This document shows positions 42,946-51,938 of a stretch of DNA of 64,000 bases, in pieces; the first letter of the stretch is position 1, and every line of letters begins with the position of its first letter. Position numbers and translations under genes: made by a program. The notes beneath the pieces were generated by a model. It ran no database searches. It was given only the letters and a program-made list of their open reading frames with translations, and was not told where the DNA came from. Origin of the DNA: CAVWSM01 sp963798505 (GTDB lineage Bacteria > Actinomycetota > Actinomycetes > Jiangellales > Jiangellaceae); NCBI GenBank assembly GCA_963798505.1, contig CAWCTX010000015.1, positions 292,007 to 356,006 of the forward strand, given 5' to 3'.

Positions 42946-43028
42946 CTGGTATTTGGGCATCACCGCAGGTCAACGCACCGGCCCGCCCGGCTCGGCGAGC
43001 CGCCCGCCCGCATGGATACCGTCAGCGG

Positions 43029-44054
43029 GTGCGGATCACAGTGCTCGCGGGCGGCATCGGTGGAGCCCGTTTCCTGCGCGGTCTCAAGGCAGCAGCGCCC
43101 GATGCGGAGATCACCGTCATCGGCAACACCGCCGACGACATCACGCTGTTCGGCCTGCGCGTCTGCCCGGACCTCGACAGCATCATGTACACCCTCGGCG
43201 GCGGCCACGACGAGCAGCGAGGCTGGGGCCGGGCCGACGAGACATTCACGGTCAAGGACGAGCTGGCGGCGTACGGCGTCGAGCCCACCTGGTTCGGCCT
43301 CGGCGACCGCGACATCGCCACGCACATCGTCCGTACGCAGATGCTGTCGGCCGGCTACCCGCTCTCGGCGGTCACCGAGGCGCTGTGTGCCCGGTGGGAT
43401 CTGGGTGTACGTCTGCTGCCGATGAGCGACGACCGCATCGAGACACACGTCGTCGTCGCCGACCCCGACGCGCCGGGCGGTCGCCGCGCCGTCCACTTCC
43501 AGGAGTACTGGGTGCGGCTGCACGCCAAGCCCGATGCGTACGACGTCGTACCCGTCGGCGCCTCCGACGCGACGCCTGCCCCCGGTGTCCTCGAGGCCAT
43601 CGCGGACGCCGACATCGTGCTGTTCGCGCCGTCCAACCCTGTCGTGAGCATCGGCACGATCCTGGCGGTGCCCGGCATCCGCGAGGCCGTACGCACCACC
43701 GCCGCCCCCGTCGTCGGCCTGTCCCCCATCGTCGGCGGCGCCCCGGTGCGCGGCATGGCCGACCGCGTCCTCGCGGCCATCGGCGTGGCAGCCGATGCGG
43801 CTGCGGTCGCCGAGCACTACGGCGCGCGCACCGCCGACGGGCTGCTCGACGGTTGGCTGGTCGACGAGGTCGACGCCGGCGCGGTCGCTCCTGTCGAGGC
43901 GCTCGGTGTTCGCTGCCGCGCCGTCCCTCTCCTCATGCGCGACGTCGATGCAACCGCAGCCATGGCGAAGGCAGCGCTCGACCTCGCCGTCTCGAACCCC
44001 CGCGCCATGATCATGAATGATCGCCCCCCCTCTGACGGGGAAGATCCTTCATGA
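43029..44054 (+). CDS. fbiA: FbiA/CofD, 2-phospho-L-lactate transferase-type enzyme of F420 synthesis
   Basis: This is a 341-residue transferase that joins a phosphoenolpyruvyl or lactyl moiety to deazaflavin Fo. It starts VRITVLAGGIGGARFLRGLK (GTG 43029), binds nucleotide through GGIGGARFL, and has the family blocks IGNTADDITLFGLRVCPDLD and LSPIVGGAPVRGMADR. Coenzyme F420 is used by many actinobacterial reductases. No good ribosome site is seen. Its TGA overlaps the fbiB ATG, and the same junction can fold into a hairpin (44009-44056). Confidence 0.95.
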   Translation: MRITVLAGGIGGARFLRGLKAAAPDAEITVIGNTADDITLFGLRVCPDLDSIMYTLGGGHDEQRGWGRADETFTVKDELAAYGVEPTWFGLGDRDIATHIVRTQMLSAGYPLSAVTEALCARWDLGVRLLPMSDDRIETHVVVADPDAPGGRRAVHFQEYWVRLHAKPDAYDVVPVGASDATPAPGVLEAIADADIVLFAPSNPVVSIGTILAVPGIREAVRTTAAPVVGLSPIVGGAPVRGMADRVLAAIGVAADAAAVAEHYGARTADGLLDGWLVDEVDAGAVAPVEALGVRCRAVPLLMRDVDATAAMAKAALDLAVSNPRAMIMNDRPPSDGEDPS

Positions 44055-44056
44055 TC
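44009..44056 (+). promoter_or_regulatory. Hairpin over the fbiB start codon
   Basis: GATCATGAA (44009-44017) pairs with TTCATGATC (44048-44056), which holds the ATG of fbiB (44051). Ribosomes finishing fbiA must pass this stem, so it would free the start only when fbiA is translated, a classic coupling arrangement. Confidence 0.4.
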
Positions 44057-45338
44057 ACCGCGTACGAAGTCGTCGGCGTCGAAGGGATCCCGCAGGTACG
44101 CATCGGCGACGACCTGGCCGAGCTCATCACCACCGCCGCACCGGATCTGCGCGACGGCGACATCCTCGTCGTGACAAGCAAGATCGTGAGCAAGTCCGAG
44201 GGCCGGCTGATGCGCGGCACCGACCGGGAAGCGGCGATCGACGCGGAGACCGTACGGGTCGTCGCGCGCCGCGGCGACACCCGCATCGTCGAGACGCGGC
44301 ACGGCCTGGTGATGGCCGCGGCGGGTGTCGACGCCTCCAACGTGCAACCGGGATGCGTGCTGCTGCTCCCCAAGGACCCCGACGAGTCGGCTCGGCGGTT
44401 GCGGGCCGGCATCCGCGATCGGCTCGGCGTCAACGTCGGCGTCATCCTGTCGGACACCTTCGGGCGCCCATGGCGCGAGGGCCTCGTTGATGTCGCGATC
44501 GGCGCCGCCGGCGTGCGGGTGCTCGAAGACCTGCGCGGGCAACGCGACTCTTACGGCAACGAGCTGGGCATGACCATGACCGCGCTCGCCGACCAGATGG
44601 CCGCCGCGGCGGAGCTCGTCAAGGGCAAGCTCGCCGGCGTCCCGGTCGCGGTGGTGCGCGGCCTCGACGCGCTCGTCACCGCCGACGACGGCCCCGGTGC
44701 CAAGGCACTCATCCGGAAAGCCGTTGACGACATGTTCCGCACCGGTTCGCGCGAGACGGTGCTGGCGCGGCGCACCGTGCGCGAGTTCACCGACGAGCCG
44801 GTCGACACGTGACGCCGTACGCCGTGCTGTCGCTGCAGCTATCACCGCACCCGCGCCGCACCACACGACGCCATGGCGGTTTGTGCTGCTGGAGTCGACG
44901 GACGTCAAGGTCCGGCTGCTCGACGCGATGCGCGACGCGTGGGTGGCCGACCTGCGTGGCGACGGCTTCTCCGAGGAGTCGATCGCCAAGCGCATCCGCC
45001 GCGGCGACGTGCTGCGCCGCGCGCCCTACCTCGTGGTGCCGTGCCTCGTCGCCGACGGCATGCACACGTACCCCGACGAGCGGCGCAACGCTTCCGAGCG
45101 GGCGATGTTCCTGCTTGCCATGGGCGCCGGCATCGAGAACCTGCTCGTCGCCTTGGCTGCCGAGGGCCTGGGCTCCGCGTGGGTGTCGTCGACACTGTTC
45201 TGCCCTGATGTCGTACGGGATGTGCTCGACCTGCCCTCCGACTGGCAACCAATGGGCACGGTAGCCGTCGGCCACGCGGCCGCTCCCCCACGCGACCGCC
45301 CGGAGCGCGATGCTGAGGACTTCCTGTTAGTCCGCTGA
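44051..45338 (+). CDS. fbiB: FbiB: F420 gamma-glutamyl ligase fused to nitroreductase domain, frameshifted
   Basis: The N-terminal 250 residues are CofE-type F420-0:gamma-glutamyl ligase: GDILVVTSKIVSKSEGR, VILSDTFGRPWREGLVDVAI and GVPVAVVRGLDALV. In actinobacteria this is fused to a FMN-dependent nitroreductase domain that reduces dehydro-F420. Here the fusion is broken: the first frame stops at 44810-44812, right after FTDEPVD, while the second resumes DAVRRAVAAAITAPAPHHTT and runs to MGTVAVGHAAAPP and stop 45338. One extra A at about 44807 explains it. Joined, the protein is about 428 residues and normal. The 3' end overlaps the convergent membrane-protein gene. Confidence 0.92.
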
Positions 45339-46025
45339 CTCTGGCGGGCCGCTCCGGAGTGCCATCAGCAGGTGCACGCTCAGCACCGCGACCCAAGCCG
45401 GGAACAGCAGCTCCAGCCATGGGACGAGCCCGGCGGCGAGCAACAGGACGGCGGCAGTGGCGTAGCCGTAGACGATCAGCCAGCGCGGCCCTACCTGAGC
45501 AGCGGCGATGATCGTCGTGGTCGACATGGTGAAAACACCCCGCCATCCGCAGCGCGTACACAGTGGCAAGGTTCAGGGCGAATCGACTGGCGAACTCCCA
45601 TGAGTCGCGAGCCGCCTGCTCGGACTCGACATCGGCGACGGACTGCACCAACGCCGCAGCAACGGCGGCTGTCACGAAGAGCATGGCCACGAAGATCAGG
45701 CCGCTGCCGAGAAAGACGGTGGCGAAGAACCTGTCCTCGTGCTCACCGATCCGGTCGCGGACCACGCCGATGAACCACAGGAACGCGATCCCTGCAAACG
45801 GCAACATGCGTAGGCCAACGAGAACGGCCCTGCGCCGTGACGCGTCCGTCACCCACTCGTCCGGCTCGTCCCCCCCGAGGGCGAGCTGTATGGACACCAG
45901 GGAAAGCGTGAGGAGCAGTGTGAAGACGAGCCCCGCCACGGCCGCCGCCCGCCGTGCCCTGACCGCCCGGCGCGTCGCCGCGCCGCTCGCCGAAGGCGCC
46001 GCGCCGAGCCGACCTGGGTGATCAT
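45327..46025 (-). CDS. Hypothetical multi-pass membrane protein, frameshifted
   Basis: ATG 46025 has a GGAGG about 9 bases upstream and gives MITQVGSA; soon after, the frame changes (about 46000) and continues AAAVAGLVFTLLLTLSLVSI, then GLRMLPFAGIAFLWFIGVVR, FFATVFLGSGLIFVAMLFVT and WEFASRFALNLATVYALRMA. At a CCCC run (45538-45541) it changes again to VFTMSTTTIIAAAQVGPRWL and two last helices. About 232 residues with six hydrophobic segments result. I do not recognise a family. It is convergent with fbiB. Confidence 0.6.
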
Positions 46026-46166
46026 GGCAAGGATCCTCCCGCGTGCGGGATTGGGCGGCGAGCCGATCGGACCTCACGAGCGCGGCGCGCCCGCAGATGT
46101 ATGCGTTCGCCTTGGCGGCCAACAGGTCGCGGAGGACACGCGCCACGCCGTCGGTGACCGGCAGCC

Positions 46167-46330
46167 CTAATCAGTCGACTCCCACATGTCGAGCTCGTCC
46201 GCCGGCAGCGGCTCAAAGAAGGAGTCCGGCACCCTTACAAGCACGACGCCAAGTCCGCGCCGTTGCGGAGTCACCAGCGGGGAGGAGCCGGGCGAATCGG
46301 GGAGCCGCCGCGGGCGATGATGACTCCTCC
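46167..46330 (-). pseudogene. Remnant resembling a Phd/YefM-type antitoxin
   Basis: Three short pieces in three frames suggest a decayed antitoxin: GGVIIARGGSPI, ARLLPAG, and RVPDSFFEPLPADELDMWES ending at TAG 46167. The order matches the second half of a Phd antitoxin (VIARxGxPVARLxP then the toxin-binding tail). No N-terminal DNA-binding part and no toxin gene follow. The rest of 46026-46464 has nothing I can support. Confidence 0.3.
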
Positions 46331-46464
46331 TAGTCGATGCGGACTGCGGGGCGAATGGTTGCACGACCGTGCGCGCTAGACGATCGTCGGAGGCCGGTTT
46401 CGTGGCCAGACTCGAACGTTTGGCACGCGCATGTCGCCGACAGGGCTCGAGCGCCCAGCGCCGG

Positions 46465-47088
46465 TCAAGCGAGCGCCGGCAGCTTCCGCTCGTCGAGCCC
46501 CAGGTCACGCAACTCGAGAGTCGCCAGCGCGGCAATCGTCTCGGAGTCGCCGCGACGCCACCGATCGACCACGCCGTCGGCCCCCACGACGGCCAGCTGC
46601 CTCAGCGGCCTGGTGGCCAGCGCGCGGAGGGCAAGGAGGTCGGCGCCGTCACGGTCTAGCAGCACCTGCCGCGCCGCCTCCGCGCGTCGCATCCAGATCA
46701 GCCGTGGCACCGCCCAGAGCAGCAGCAGGAAGACGATGGGCGCGCCGGCGAGGACGACCGCGACGAGCCACGCCACGTCGTTGACCACCTCCTGTTGGCG
46801 GATGGCCGCCGACGCGAACCCGGACGCGGCGTCGGCCGCCGCGTTGAACGGCGCCGCCAGCGCGTTGCCGGCTAGCGGTACGCCGTCGACGCGGTCGCTG
46901 GCGCTCTGCATGCTGTTGGCCAGGTCCGTGCCCGAGTCCTCGATCAGGCGACCCGGGCCGGCGAGCTTGTTGACGAGGTCGTACGCCTGCTTGGCAAACC
47001 AGATGGCGCCGACGATCAAGGCAACAGCGACGACGTCGGCAACGATCTGGCGCGAGCGCCGCGAGGGTAGATCCGCGTAAACCTGCAT
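46465..47088 (-). CDS. Hypothetical two-helix membrane protein
   Basis: This is a 207-residue protein starting MQVYADLPSRRSRQIVADVV, with hydrophobic helices about 17-35 (ADVVAVALIVGAIWFAKQ) and 106-130 (WLVAVVLAGAPIVFLLLLWA). Between them lies a helical extracellular stretch, and after the second helix a cytosolic tail with RRAEAARQVLLDRDGADLLA and a short helix pair. I recall related proteins in actinobacteria but no function. It is alone on its strand and followed by the hydrolase-glycosyltransferase gene upstream on the same strand, 45 bases away. Confidence 0.7.
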   Translation of the reverse strand: MQVYADLPSRRSRQIVADVVAVALIVGAIWFAKQAYDLVNKLAGPGRLIEDSGTDLANSMQSASDRVDGVPLAGNALAAPFNAAADAASGFASAAIRQQEVVNDVAWLVAVVLAGAPIVFLLLLWAVPRLIWMRRAEAARQVLLDRDGADLLALRALATRPLRQLAVVGADGVVDRWRRGDSETIAALATLELRDLGLDERKLPALA

Positions 47089-47133
47089 GCGCCGTGCGTA
47101 CTCGCGATCACAGCGACCGGCAACCGCGGTCCC

Positions 47134-49227
47134 TCAGAGGAGCTCGGCGATGAGGCTGGCGGCCCGGGCAGCACCATCGGTCGCGACCGGCCGGTAGTCG
47201 ACCTCCCGGCCGATCTCGGCGGCGATGGCGGCGGCAATAGCGTCGGGGTCGGTGGTGGCGTAGTCCATCCGCCGGCCCGCCCGGTAGCGGTCAAGGCGGT
47301 GGGCGACGTGGAAGTTCTGCTCGAAGTGGTGGGCGAGGGGGAAGTACAGGAACGGCCTGCGATTCGCCGTCAGCTCCATGCACGTCGTCAGTCCACCCTG
47401 CACGATCGCGAGGTCGCAGGCGGCGAGGTGGCGGTAGAGATCGTGGACATAGGCGCGCAGCTCGAGGCCCTCGGAGTGGGGCAGCGAGCCCGGATCGATC
47501 CGCGGGCCCGTAACGACGACCATCCGCAGTGCCGGGACGCGACGCTTCGCCTCCGGAAACGCCTCGATCACCCGCCGCAACAGATGCCGGCCGACACCCG
47601 AGCCGCCAACGGTGACGATGCATACCTGCTCGTCATCTCCGTAGCCGAGCTCGTGCCGCAGACTCGTACGGTCGGCGAAGTCGGACGGGTCGAAGCCGGT
47701 CACGTAGTCGGCGAAGGAGTAGTGCTCACGGGTCCAGTCGCGGATCAGAGGCAGCTCCGGCCCGAACGCATCAGGAACGATGTCATCGTCGTTGCCGACG
47801 AAGATGGCGCGGTCACGCACGCGCGGGAAACGTGCGATGTGCTCGATCATCTCCGCGTTGTAGTCAGCGGTGACGAATGCTTCGCGCTGGCCTCCATCCG
47901 GCATCGGCAGCCACCCGACGAAGTCGGTCAGCCAGACGTAGGCCGCTTGCTTCTGCTCGGGGTTCTCGTGCAGGTAGTAGTCGAGCTCCCAGGCCTCGTC
48001 GCCGATCCAGACGTCGTACGTCTCGTCTCGTACGAGGTCGTGAAACACCATGAAGTTCGCGAGCAGGATCTCGTCCATCCGGCGGATCGCCTGGAAGCAG
48101 TGCAGATCGTGCTCGGCCGACTCGCTCTCGATGTGCGTCGACTCGTTGGCAAGGAACGCGCTGGCGGGATGCACCCGCTCGCCGCGCTCCTCCAGGACTC
48201 GGGTGACCGGGTGTTGAGCGAGCCAGTCGATCTCGAGGTCCGGATGGAGCTTGCGCAGCTCATCGGCGATCGCGGCGTCGCGCTGCGCGTGGCCAAGGCC
48301 GATCGGCGAGGAGATGTAGAGCGCGCGCTTACGCCGGGACTTCCCGCGGACCCAGCGCCGCGGCGGCGGGGCCGGCTTGATGAAGTCGCGCAGCAGCAGG
48401 TTGACCTTGACCGGGTCGCGCACGTGCGGGCCGTGCCCTGAGCCCTCCAGCAGCACGAGCTCGCCGCCGGTGTGGTCGGCGAGCGCCACACCGCGGGTCG
48501 CAGACACGATCGCGTCGTCGGTGCCGTGGATCACGAGCACCGGGCAGCGTACGCGCTGCGCCAGCTCCCGCAACTCCTCGGGCGAGTGCTTCGCGCCGTA
48601 CTGAGCCGTCACCAGCGTTTCGCCCGTCGTCTCGAGCCCCCAGCCGACGCAGTCCTCGAACGGCTTCGTCGAGTGTGGCTCGACGAAGAACCGCGAGAAG
48701 AAGAACTCGAGGAAGCCACGGTAGTCGCGGAGCCAGTAGTGCTTGTTGTACTTCGCCCAGCCCTTGTCGGTGTCGAGCTCGTCCTCCCACGGGACCATGC
48801 GCTCGGGGATCGGATCGCCGCCGCCGGAGTACGAGGGCCCGATGAAGACGGCGGCCTCGACCCGCTCGGCATGGTCGGCAGCGAGGATGAGTCCGCGCTG
48901 GGCGCCGAGCGAGTAGCCGACGATGATCGCGCGTTCCGTCTCCGTCGCGTCCATCACCGCCAGCGCGTCCGCCGCGAACTCCGCCTCGTCGTACGCCTCG
49001 GAGACGTCGGGCCGGTCGGACCGGCCGTTACCGCGTCCGTCGAATGTGAGCACACGGCAATGCCGCGCGAGGTATGGGATCTGCATCTTCCAGTGGCGTG
49101 AATGAATGATCGACCACGTCGGCAGGAGCAGGACCGTCGGCTCCCCGGAGCCGTAGACCTCGTAGTGCACCCGCACGCCGTCGCGCTCGACGTAGCCGTC
49201 AACCGACGGCTGGCATGCCTGCGTCAT
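47134..49227 (-). CDS. Alpha/beta-hydrolase fused to GT-B glycosyltransferase
   Basis: This is a 697-residue intact protein. Residues 10-285 form an alpha/beta hydrolase with the nucleophile in VGYSLGAQ (Ser106), Asp in HGTDDAIVS (237 or 238) and His in GSGHGPHVRDP (265). Residues 295-697 form a GT-B glycosyltransferase of the MurG/UGT type: ALYISSPIGLGHAQRDAAIA at the N-terminal nucleotide domain and IVQGGLTTCMELTANRRPFL then HHFEQNFHVAHRL as the donor site. A chain that both hydrolyses and glycosylates is unusual; a macrolide- or lipid-like substrate can be imagined but is not shown. Its start is 11 bases from the TetR gene stop, so the two are one operon. Confidence 0.85.
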   Translation of the reverse strand: MTQACQPSVDGYVERDGVRVHYEVYGSGEPTVLLLPTWSIIHSRHWKMQIPYLARHCRVLTFDGRGNGRSDRPDVSEAYDEAEFAADALAVMDATETERAIIVGYSLGAQRGLILAADHAERVEAAVFIGPSYSGGGDPIPERMVPWEDELDTDKGWAKYNKHYWLRDYRGFLEFFFSRFFVEPHSTKPFEDCVGWGLETTGETLVTAQYGAKHSPEELRELAQRVRCPVLVIHGTDDAIVSATRGVALADHTGGELVLLEGSGHGPHVRDPVKVNLLLRDFIKPAPPPRRWVRGKSRRKRALYISSPIGLGHAQRDAAIADELRKLHPDLEIDWLAQHPVTRVLEERGERVHPASAFLANESTHIESESAEHDLHCFQAIRRMDEILLANFMVFHDLVRDETYDVWIGDEAWELDYYLHENPEQKQAAYVWLTDFVGWLPMPDGGQREAFVTADYNAEMIEHIARFPRVRDRAIFVGNDDDIVPDAFGPELPLIRDWTREHYSFADYVTGFDPSDFADRTSLRHELGYGDDEQVCIVTVGGSGVGRHLLRRVIEAFPEAKRRVPALRMVVVTGPRIDPGSLPHSEGLELRAYVHDLYRHLAACDLAIVQGGLTTCMELTANRRPFLYFPLAHHFEQNFHVAHRLDRYRAGRRMDYATTDPDAIAAAIAAEIGREVDYRPVATDGAARAASLIAELL

Positions 49228-49238
49228 TCGTCGTCCCC

Positions 49239-49841
49239 CTAGCGGTTGGGTTCTTCCTCCATACGCCTGATCAGCACGCCGACACGTCGCAGCGCCGAGC
49301 GGATGGGCAGCAGCTCGCGGTCGAAGCCGAGCAGCAGCAACGCCTCGGAGCCGAGAAAGGCCGAGCCGATCAGTGTGGCCGCCTCCTCGGCGGTGAACGG
49401 ACCGAGTGGGCCGTGGCGCTGCTCGGCCTCGCGGGCCACCTCGACGAGCAGGGCGAACCAGCCACCGAGCAGATCGCGAACCGCGTCGCGAATGTCGGGA
49501 TTCGACCAGCCCGCGGCAATCATCTCCTGCAGTGACCGGACGTAGCCGGAGTCCAGGTCGTCCTCGAGGTAGTCGCAGGCGCGCTCGTAGCGCTGCCAGA
49601 GCGGCTCGTCCTCGGCATACATGCGGGTCTGGCGCTCCAGCCGGCGCAGGTTCTCCTCCGCGAACAGCGCCATGACGAGGCCCTGCTTGGAGCCGAAGTG
49701 GTAGTGCAGCTGGCTGAGCGACACCCGCGCCTCTTCGGCCACCTTGCGGGTCGACAGGCCCGCGTAGCCCTCGGCCAGCAGCCGACGGCGGGCCGCCCCA
49801 AGGATCAGCGAGCGGGTGTCGCCTGCCACTTCGTCCACCAC
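49239..49841 (-). CDS. TetR family transcriptional regulator
   Basis: This is a 200-residue repressor. The N-terminal DNA-binding domain is typical: TRSLILGAARRRLLAEGYAG, STRKVAEEARVSLSQLHYHF, GSKQGLVMALFAEENLRRLE. The C-terminal ligand domain is helical and unlike better known members. It is divergent from the osmC gene across 180 bases that hold two GGTCGATCGACC-type palindromes (49878-49889, 49930-49945), the likely operators, and it is cotranscribed with the hydrolase-glycosyltransferase fusion. Confidence 0.9.
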   Translation of the reverse strand: MVDEVAGDTRSLILGAARRRLLAEGYAGLSTRKVAEEARVSLSQLHYHFGSKQGLVMALFAEENLRRLERQTRMYAEDEPLWQRYERACDYLEDDLDSGYVRSLQEMIAAGWSNPDIRDAVRDLLGGWFALLVEVAREAEQRHGPLGPFTAEEAATLIGSAFLGSEALLLLGFDRELLPIRSALRRVGVLIRRMEEEPNR

Positions 49842-49877
49842 GGGATGGCTCCTCTCTGCTTACGGTTCGTTTCGGTC

Positions 49878-49945
49878 GGTCGATCGACCTTGACAGTAGC
49901 CCTTGGCGCGAGCAGGCTCAAGCCCTAGATCGGTCGATCGACCGA
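49878..49945. promoter_or_regulatory. Two palindromic operators and a promoter between TetR and osmC genes
   Basis: GGTCGATCGACC at 49878-49889 (12-bp palindrome) and TCGGTCGATCGACCGA at 49930-49945 (16-bp perfect palindrome) share the same core. Between them TTGACA (49890-49895) can serve as the -35 of osmC, with a weak -10 around 49913-49918. Sites on both sides of the promoter fit repression, possibly with looping. Confidence 0.6.
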
Positions 49946-50021
49946 AGGGGGTGCTCCGGAAGGTTTCGGGAAGGCCGCCTTCCTACGTTGCCAACAACCG
50001 TCACCAAGAAAGGGGTCCGCA

Positions 50022-50591
50022 GTGACCGCCACGAAAGAACGTGCCCCGCTCAACGGGGTCGACACGCCGACGCTGTTCGCCACCCTCGACGCAGTCAAGG
50101 CGCAGCCGGAGATCGCCGAGTTCCAGTTCCGCGCGACCAACACGTGGGTGAAGGGCACGCACAACCGGTCCTCGATTCGTGGATTCTTCGGCGCCGGCCA
50201 GGAGCTCGAGCACAAGCACGAGACCACGTTCGACGCCGACCACCCCGCCGTGCTCGTCGGGGCGGACAACGCTCCGACCCCGGCGGAGTACCTGCTCGCC
50301 GCGCTCGCGGCGTGCCTCACGTCCGGCCTGGCCAACATCGCCGCGGCCCGGGGGGTCCCGCTCACGAAGGTCGAGTCGACCGTCGAGGGCGACATCAACC
50401 TGCTCGGCATCCTCGGGCTGTCCGACGAGGTGCGCAACGGCTACAGCCAGATCCGGGTCAGCTTCAAGATCGCCGGCGACGCCCCGCCCGAGAAGCTGCG
50501 CGCGCTCGTCGAGCAGTCACAGGCACGCTCCGCCGTGTTCGACGTCATCACCGGTGCCGTACCCGTCAGCGTCGACGTGACCGTCACCTGA
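50022..50591 (+). CDS. OsmC family protein with a single cysteine
   Basis: This is a 189-residue OsmC/Ohr-like protein. The start GTG 50022 follows AAAGGGG. It carries the first peroxidatic Cys (Cys98) in the family block PAEYLLAALAACLTSGLANI, but where the second Cys normally lies the chain reads QARSAVFDVITGAVPVS, so Ser replaces it. Without the pair the usual two-Cys peroxide cycle cannot run, so the protein may bind or reduce something else. It leads a plus-strand cluster of two flavoproteins and a regulator and lies behind a TetR-controlled promoter. Confidence 0.85.
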   Translation: MTATKERAPLNGVDTPTLFATLDAVKAQPEIAEFQFRATNTWVKGTHNRSSIRGFFGAGQELEHKHETTFDADHPAVLVGADNAPTPAEYLLAALAACLTSGLANIAAARGVPLTKVESTVEGDINLLGILGLSDEVRNGYSQIRVSFKIAGDAPPEKLRALVEQSQARSAVFDVITGAVPVSVDVTVT

Positions 50592-50607
50592 CCCGCCGCC
50601 CCCGATC

Positions 50608-50660
50608 CGACGCAACGACACCCGGTGTCGAACCTATCGACGCAGGGTGTCGTTGCGCCC
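50608..50660. repeat. Dispersed palindromic repeat, copy B
   Basis: Two 23-base arms (50608-50630 and 50638-50660) around the loop AACCTAT. The reverse complement matches copy A (23397-23451), including the whole loop ATAGGTT and the arm ACGACACCCTGCGTCG. Here it lies 16 bases behind the osmC stop and 36 bases before the next gene. Confidence 0.75.
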
Positions 50661-50696
50661 GAGAACCGCAACCGCGACCGCTCCCGTAAGGACAGC

Positions 50697-51938
50697 ATGC
50701 GCAACGTCGACACGATCGTCATCGGCGCCGGACACGCGGGCCTGGCGACCAGCCGTCTCCTCACGGATGCGGGGCGCGATCACGTCGTCCTCGACCGCGG
50801 CCGGTTGGCCGAGAGCTGGCGCACCGCGCGGTGGGACTCGCTGCGCCTGCTCACGCCCAACTGGATGAGCCGGCTGCCGGCGTGGAGCTATCAGGGTCGC
50901 GATCCCGAGGGGTTCATGGCGGCGGCGGAGCTCGTACGTTATCTGGAGTCGTACGCCCAGTCGTTCGACGCGCCCGTGCAGCAGCGAACGTCGGTGCTCG
51001 ACGTGCGCCCCGTCGACGGCGGCTACCGCATCGGCACCACCCGCGGCGACTGGTCGGCGCGCAACGTCGTCGTCGCGGCCGGCCCTCGCCCGCGGGTGCC
51101 TAGGCTGGCGGAACGCCTGCACCCGCAGACCTGGCAGATCCACACCAACCGCTACCGCAACCCGTCGTCGTTGAACACGGGCGGCGTGCTCGTGGTCGGC
51201 GCGTCCGCCTCGGGAGTCCAGATCGCGGCCGAGCTGCGCCAAGCCGGACGCGACGTCATCCTTGCCGCCGGTGCGCACACGCGGTTGCCAAGGCGCTACC
51301 GCGGCATGGACATCATGTGGTGGCTCGAGCAGATCGGCGCCTTGGACCGTACGGTCGACGACGCCGCCGACGCGTCTCACGCGCGGCGCGAGCCCTCGGC
51401 CCAGCTCTCCGGCGGTCATGGCGCCCCGGATCTGCACCTGCGCCGGCTTCTCGACCTCGGAGTCGTCGTGACCGGGCGGCTCGCCGGCATGGACGGCCAG
51501 CGGGCGTGGTTCCACGACGATCTGCCGAGTACGACCTCCGCCGCGGAGGCGCGACTGCGCAGGACGCTCCGCAGGATCGACAAGTACGTGGTGACAGCGG
51601 GGCTCGAGTCGGAGGTCCTGCCCGCAGCGGACCCGGTGCCGGTGGTGCTGAGCGGCGCCATGGATTCCCTGGACCTGCGCGCTGCCGGGATCTCCAATGT
51701 CGTGTGGGCGACCGGGTTCCGCCACGCCTACCCGTGGCTGCGCGTTCCCGGGGCGGTGTCCGGCGGCGAGCCGACGCAGTACCGCGGGATCACCCCTGCG
51801 CGGGGTCTCTACGTCATCGGCCTGCGCTTCCTGCACCGGCGCAACTCGCAGTTCATCGACGGGTCGCGGCACGACGCGCGGACCATCGTCGAGCACCTGA
51901 CCAGAGTGGAGGACACGTGCGTACGACACACGACGTGA
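50697..51938 (+). CDS. FAD-dependent monooxygenase-like oxidoreductase
   Basis: This is a 413-residue flavoprotein related to CzcO/FMO-type enzymes. The FAD site is VIGAGHAGLATSRLL (8-22), the NADPH site VLVVGASASGVQIAAEL (164-180), and the typical ATG-like motif WATGFRHAYPWL lies late. ATG 50697 follows AAGGA. It probably oxygenates a small molecule with NADPH and O2. Its stop overlaps the next flavoprotein gene by 22 bases, so the two are translated together. Confidence 0.87.
   Translation: MRNVDTIVIGAGHAGLATSRLLTDAGRDHVVLDRGRLAESWRTARWDSLRLLTPNWMSRLPAWSYQGRDPEGFMAAAELVRYLESYAQSFDAPVQQRTSVLDVRPVDGGYRIGTTRGDWSARNVVVAAGPRPRVPRLAERLHPQTWQIHTNRYRNPSSLNTGGVLVVGASASGVQIAAELRQAGRDVILAAGAHTRLPRRYRGMDIMWWLEQIGALDRTVDDAADASHARREPSAQLSGGHGAPDLHLRRLLDLGVVVTGRLAGMDGQRAWFHDDLPSTTSAAEARLRRTLRRIDKYVVTAGLESEVLPAADPVPVVLSGAMDSLDLRAAGISNVVWATGFRHAYPWLRVPGAVSGGEPTQYRGITPARGLYVIGLRFLHRRNSQFIDGSRHDARTIVEHLTRVEDTCVRHTT

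Noticed and set aside
42812..42973. Longer N-terminus for WhiB
   Set aside because: The strong ribosome site and normal family start fit GTG 42811; the extra part overlaps the promoter.
44806..44812. Programmed frameshift in fbiB
   Set aside because: No slippery site; the many similar shifts in the window make an error likelier.
44905..46146. Minus-strand 413-codon frame running through fbiB
   Set aside because: Only its middle part (45540-46000) is real; the rest is antisense to fbiB and upstream noise.
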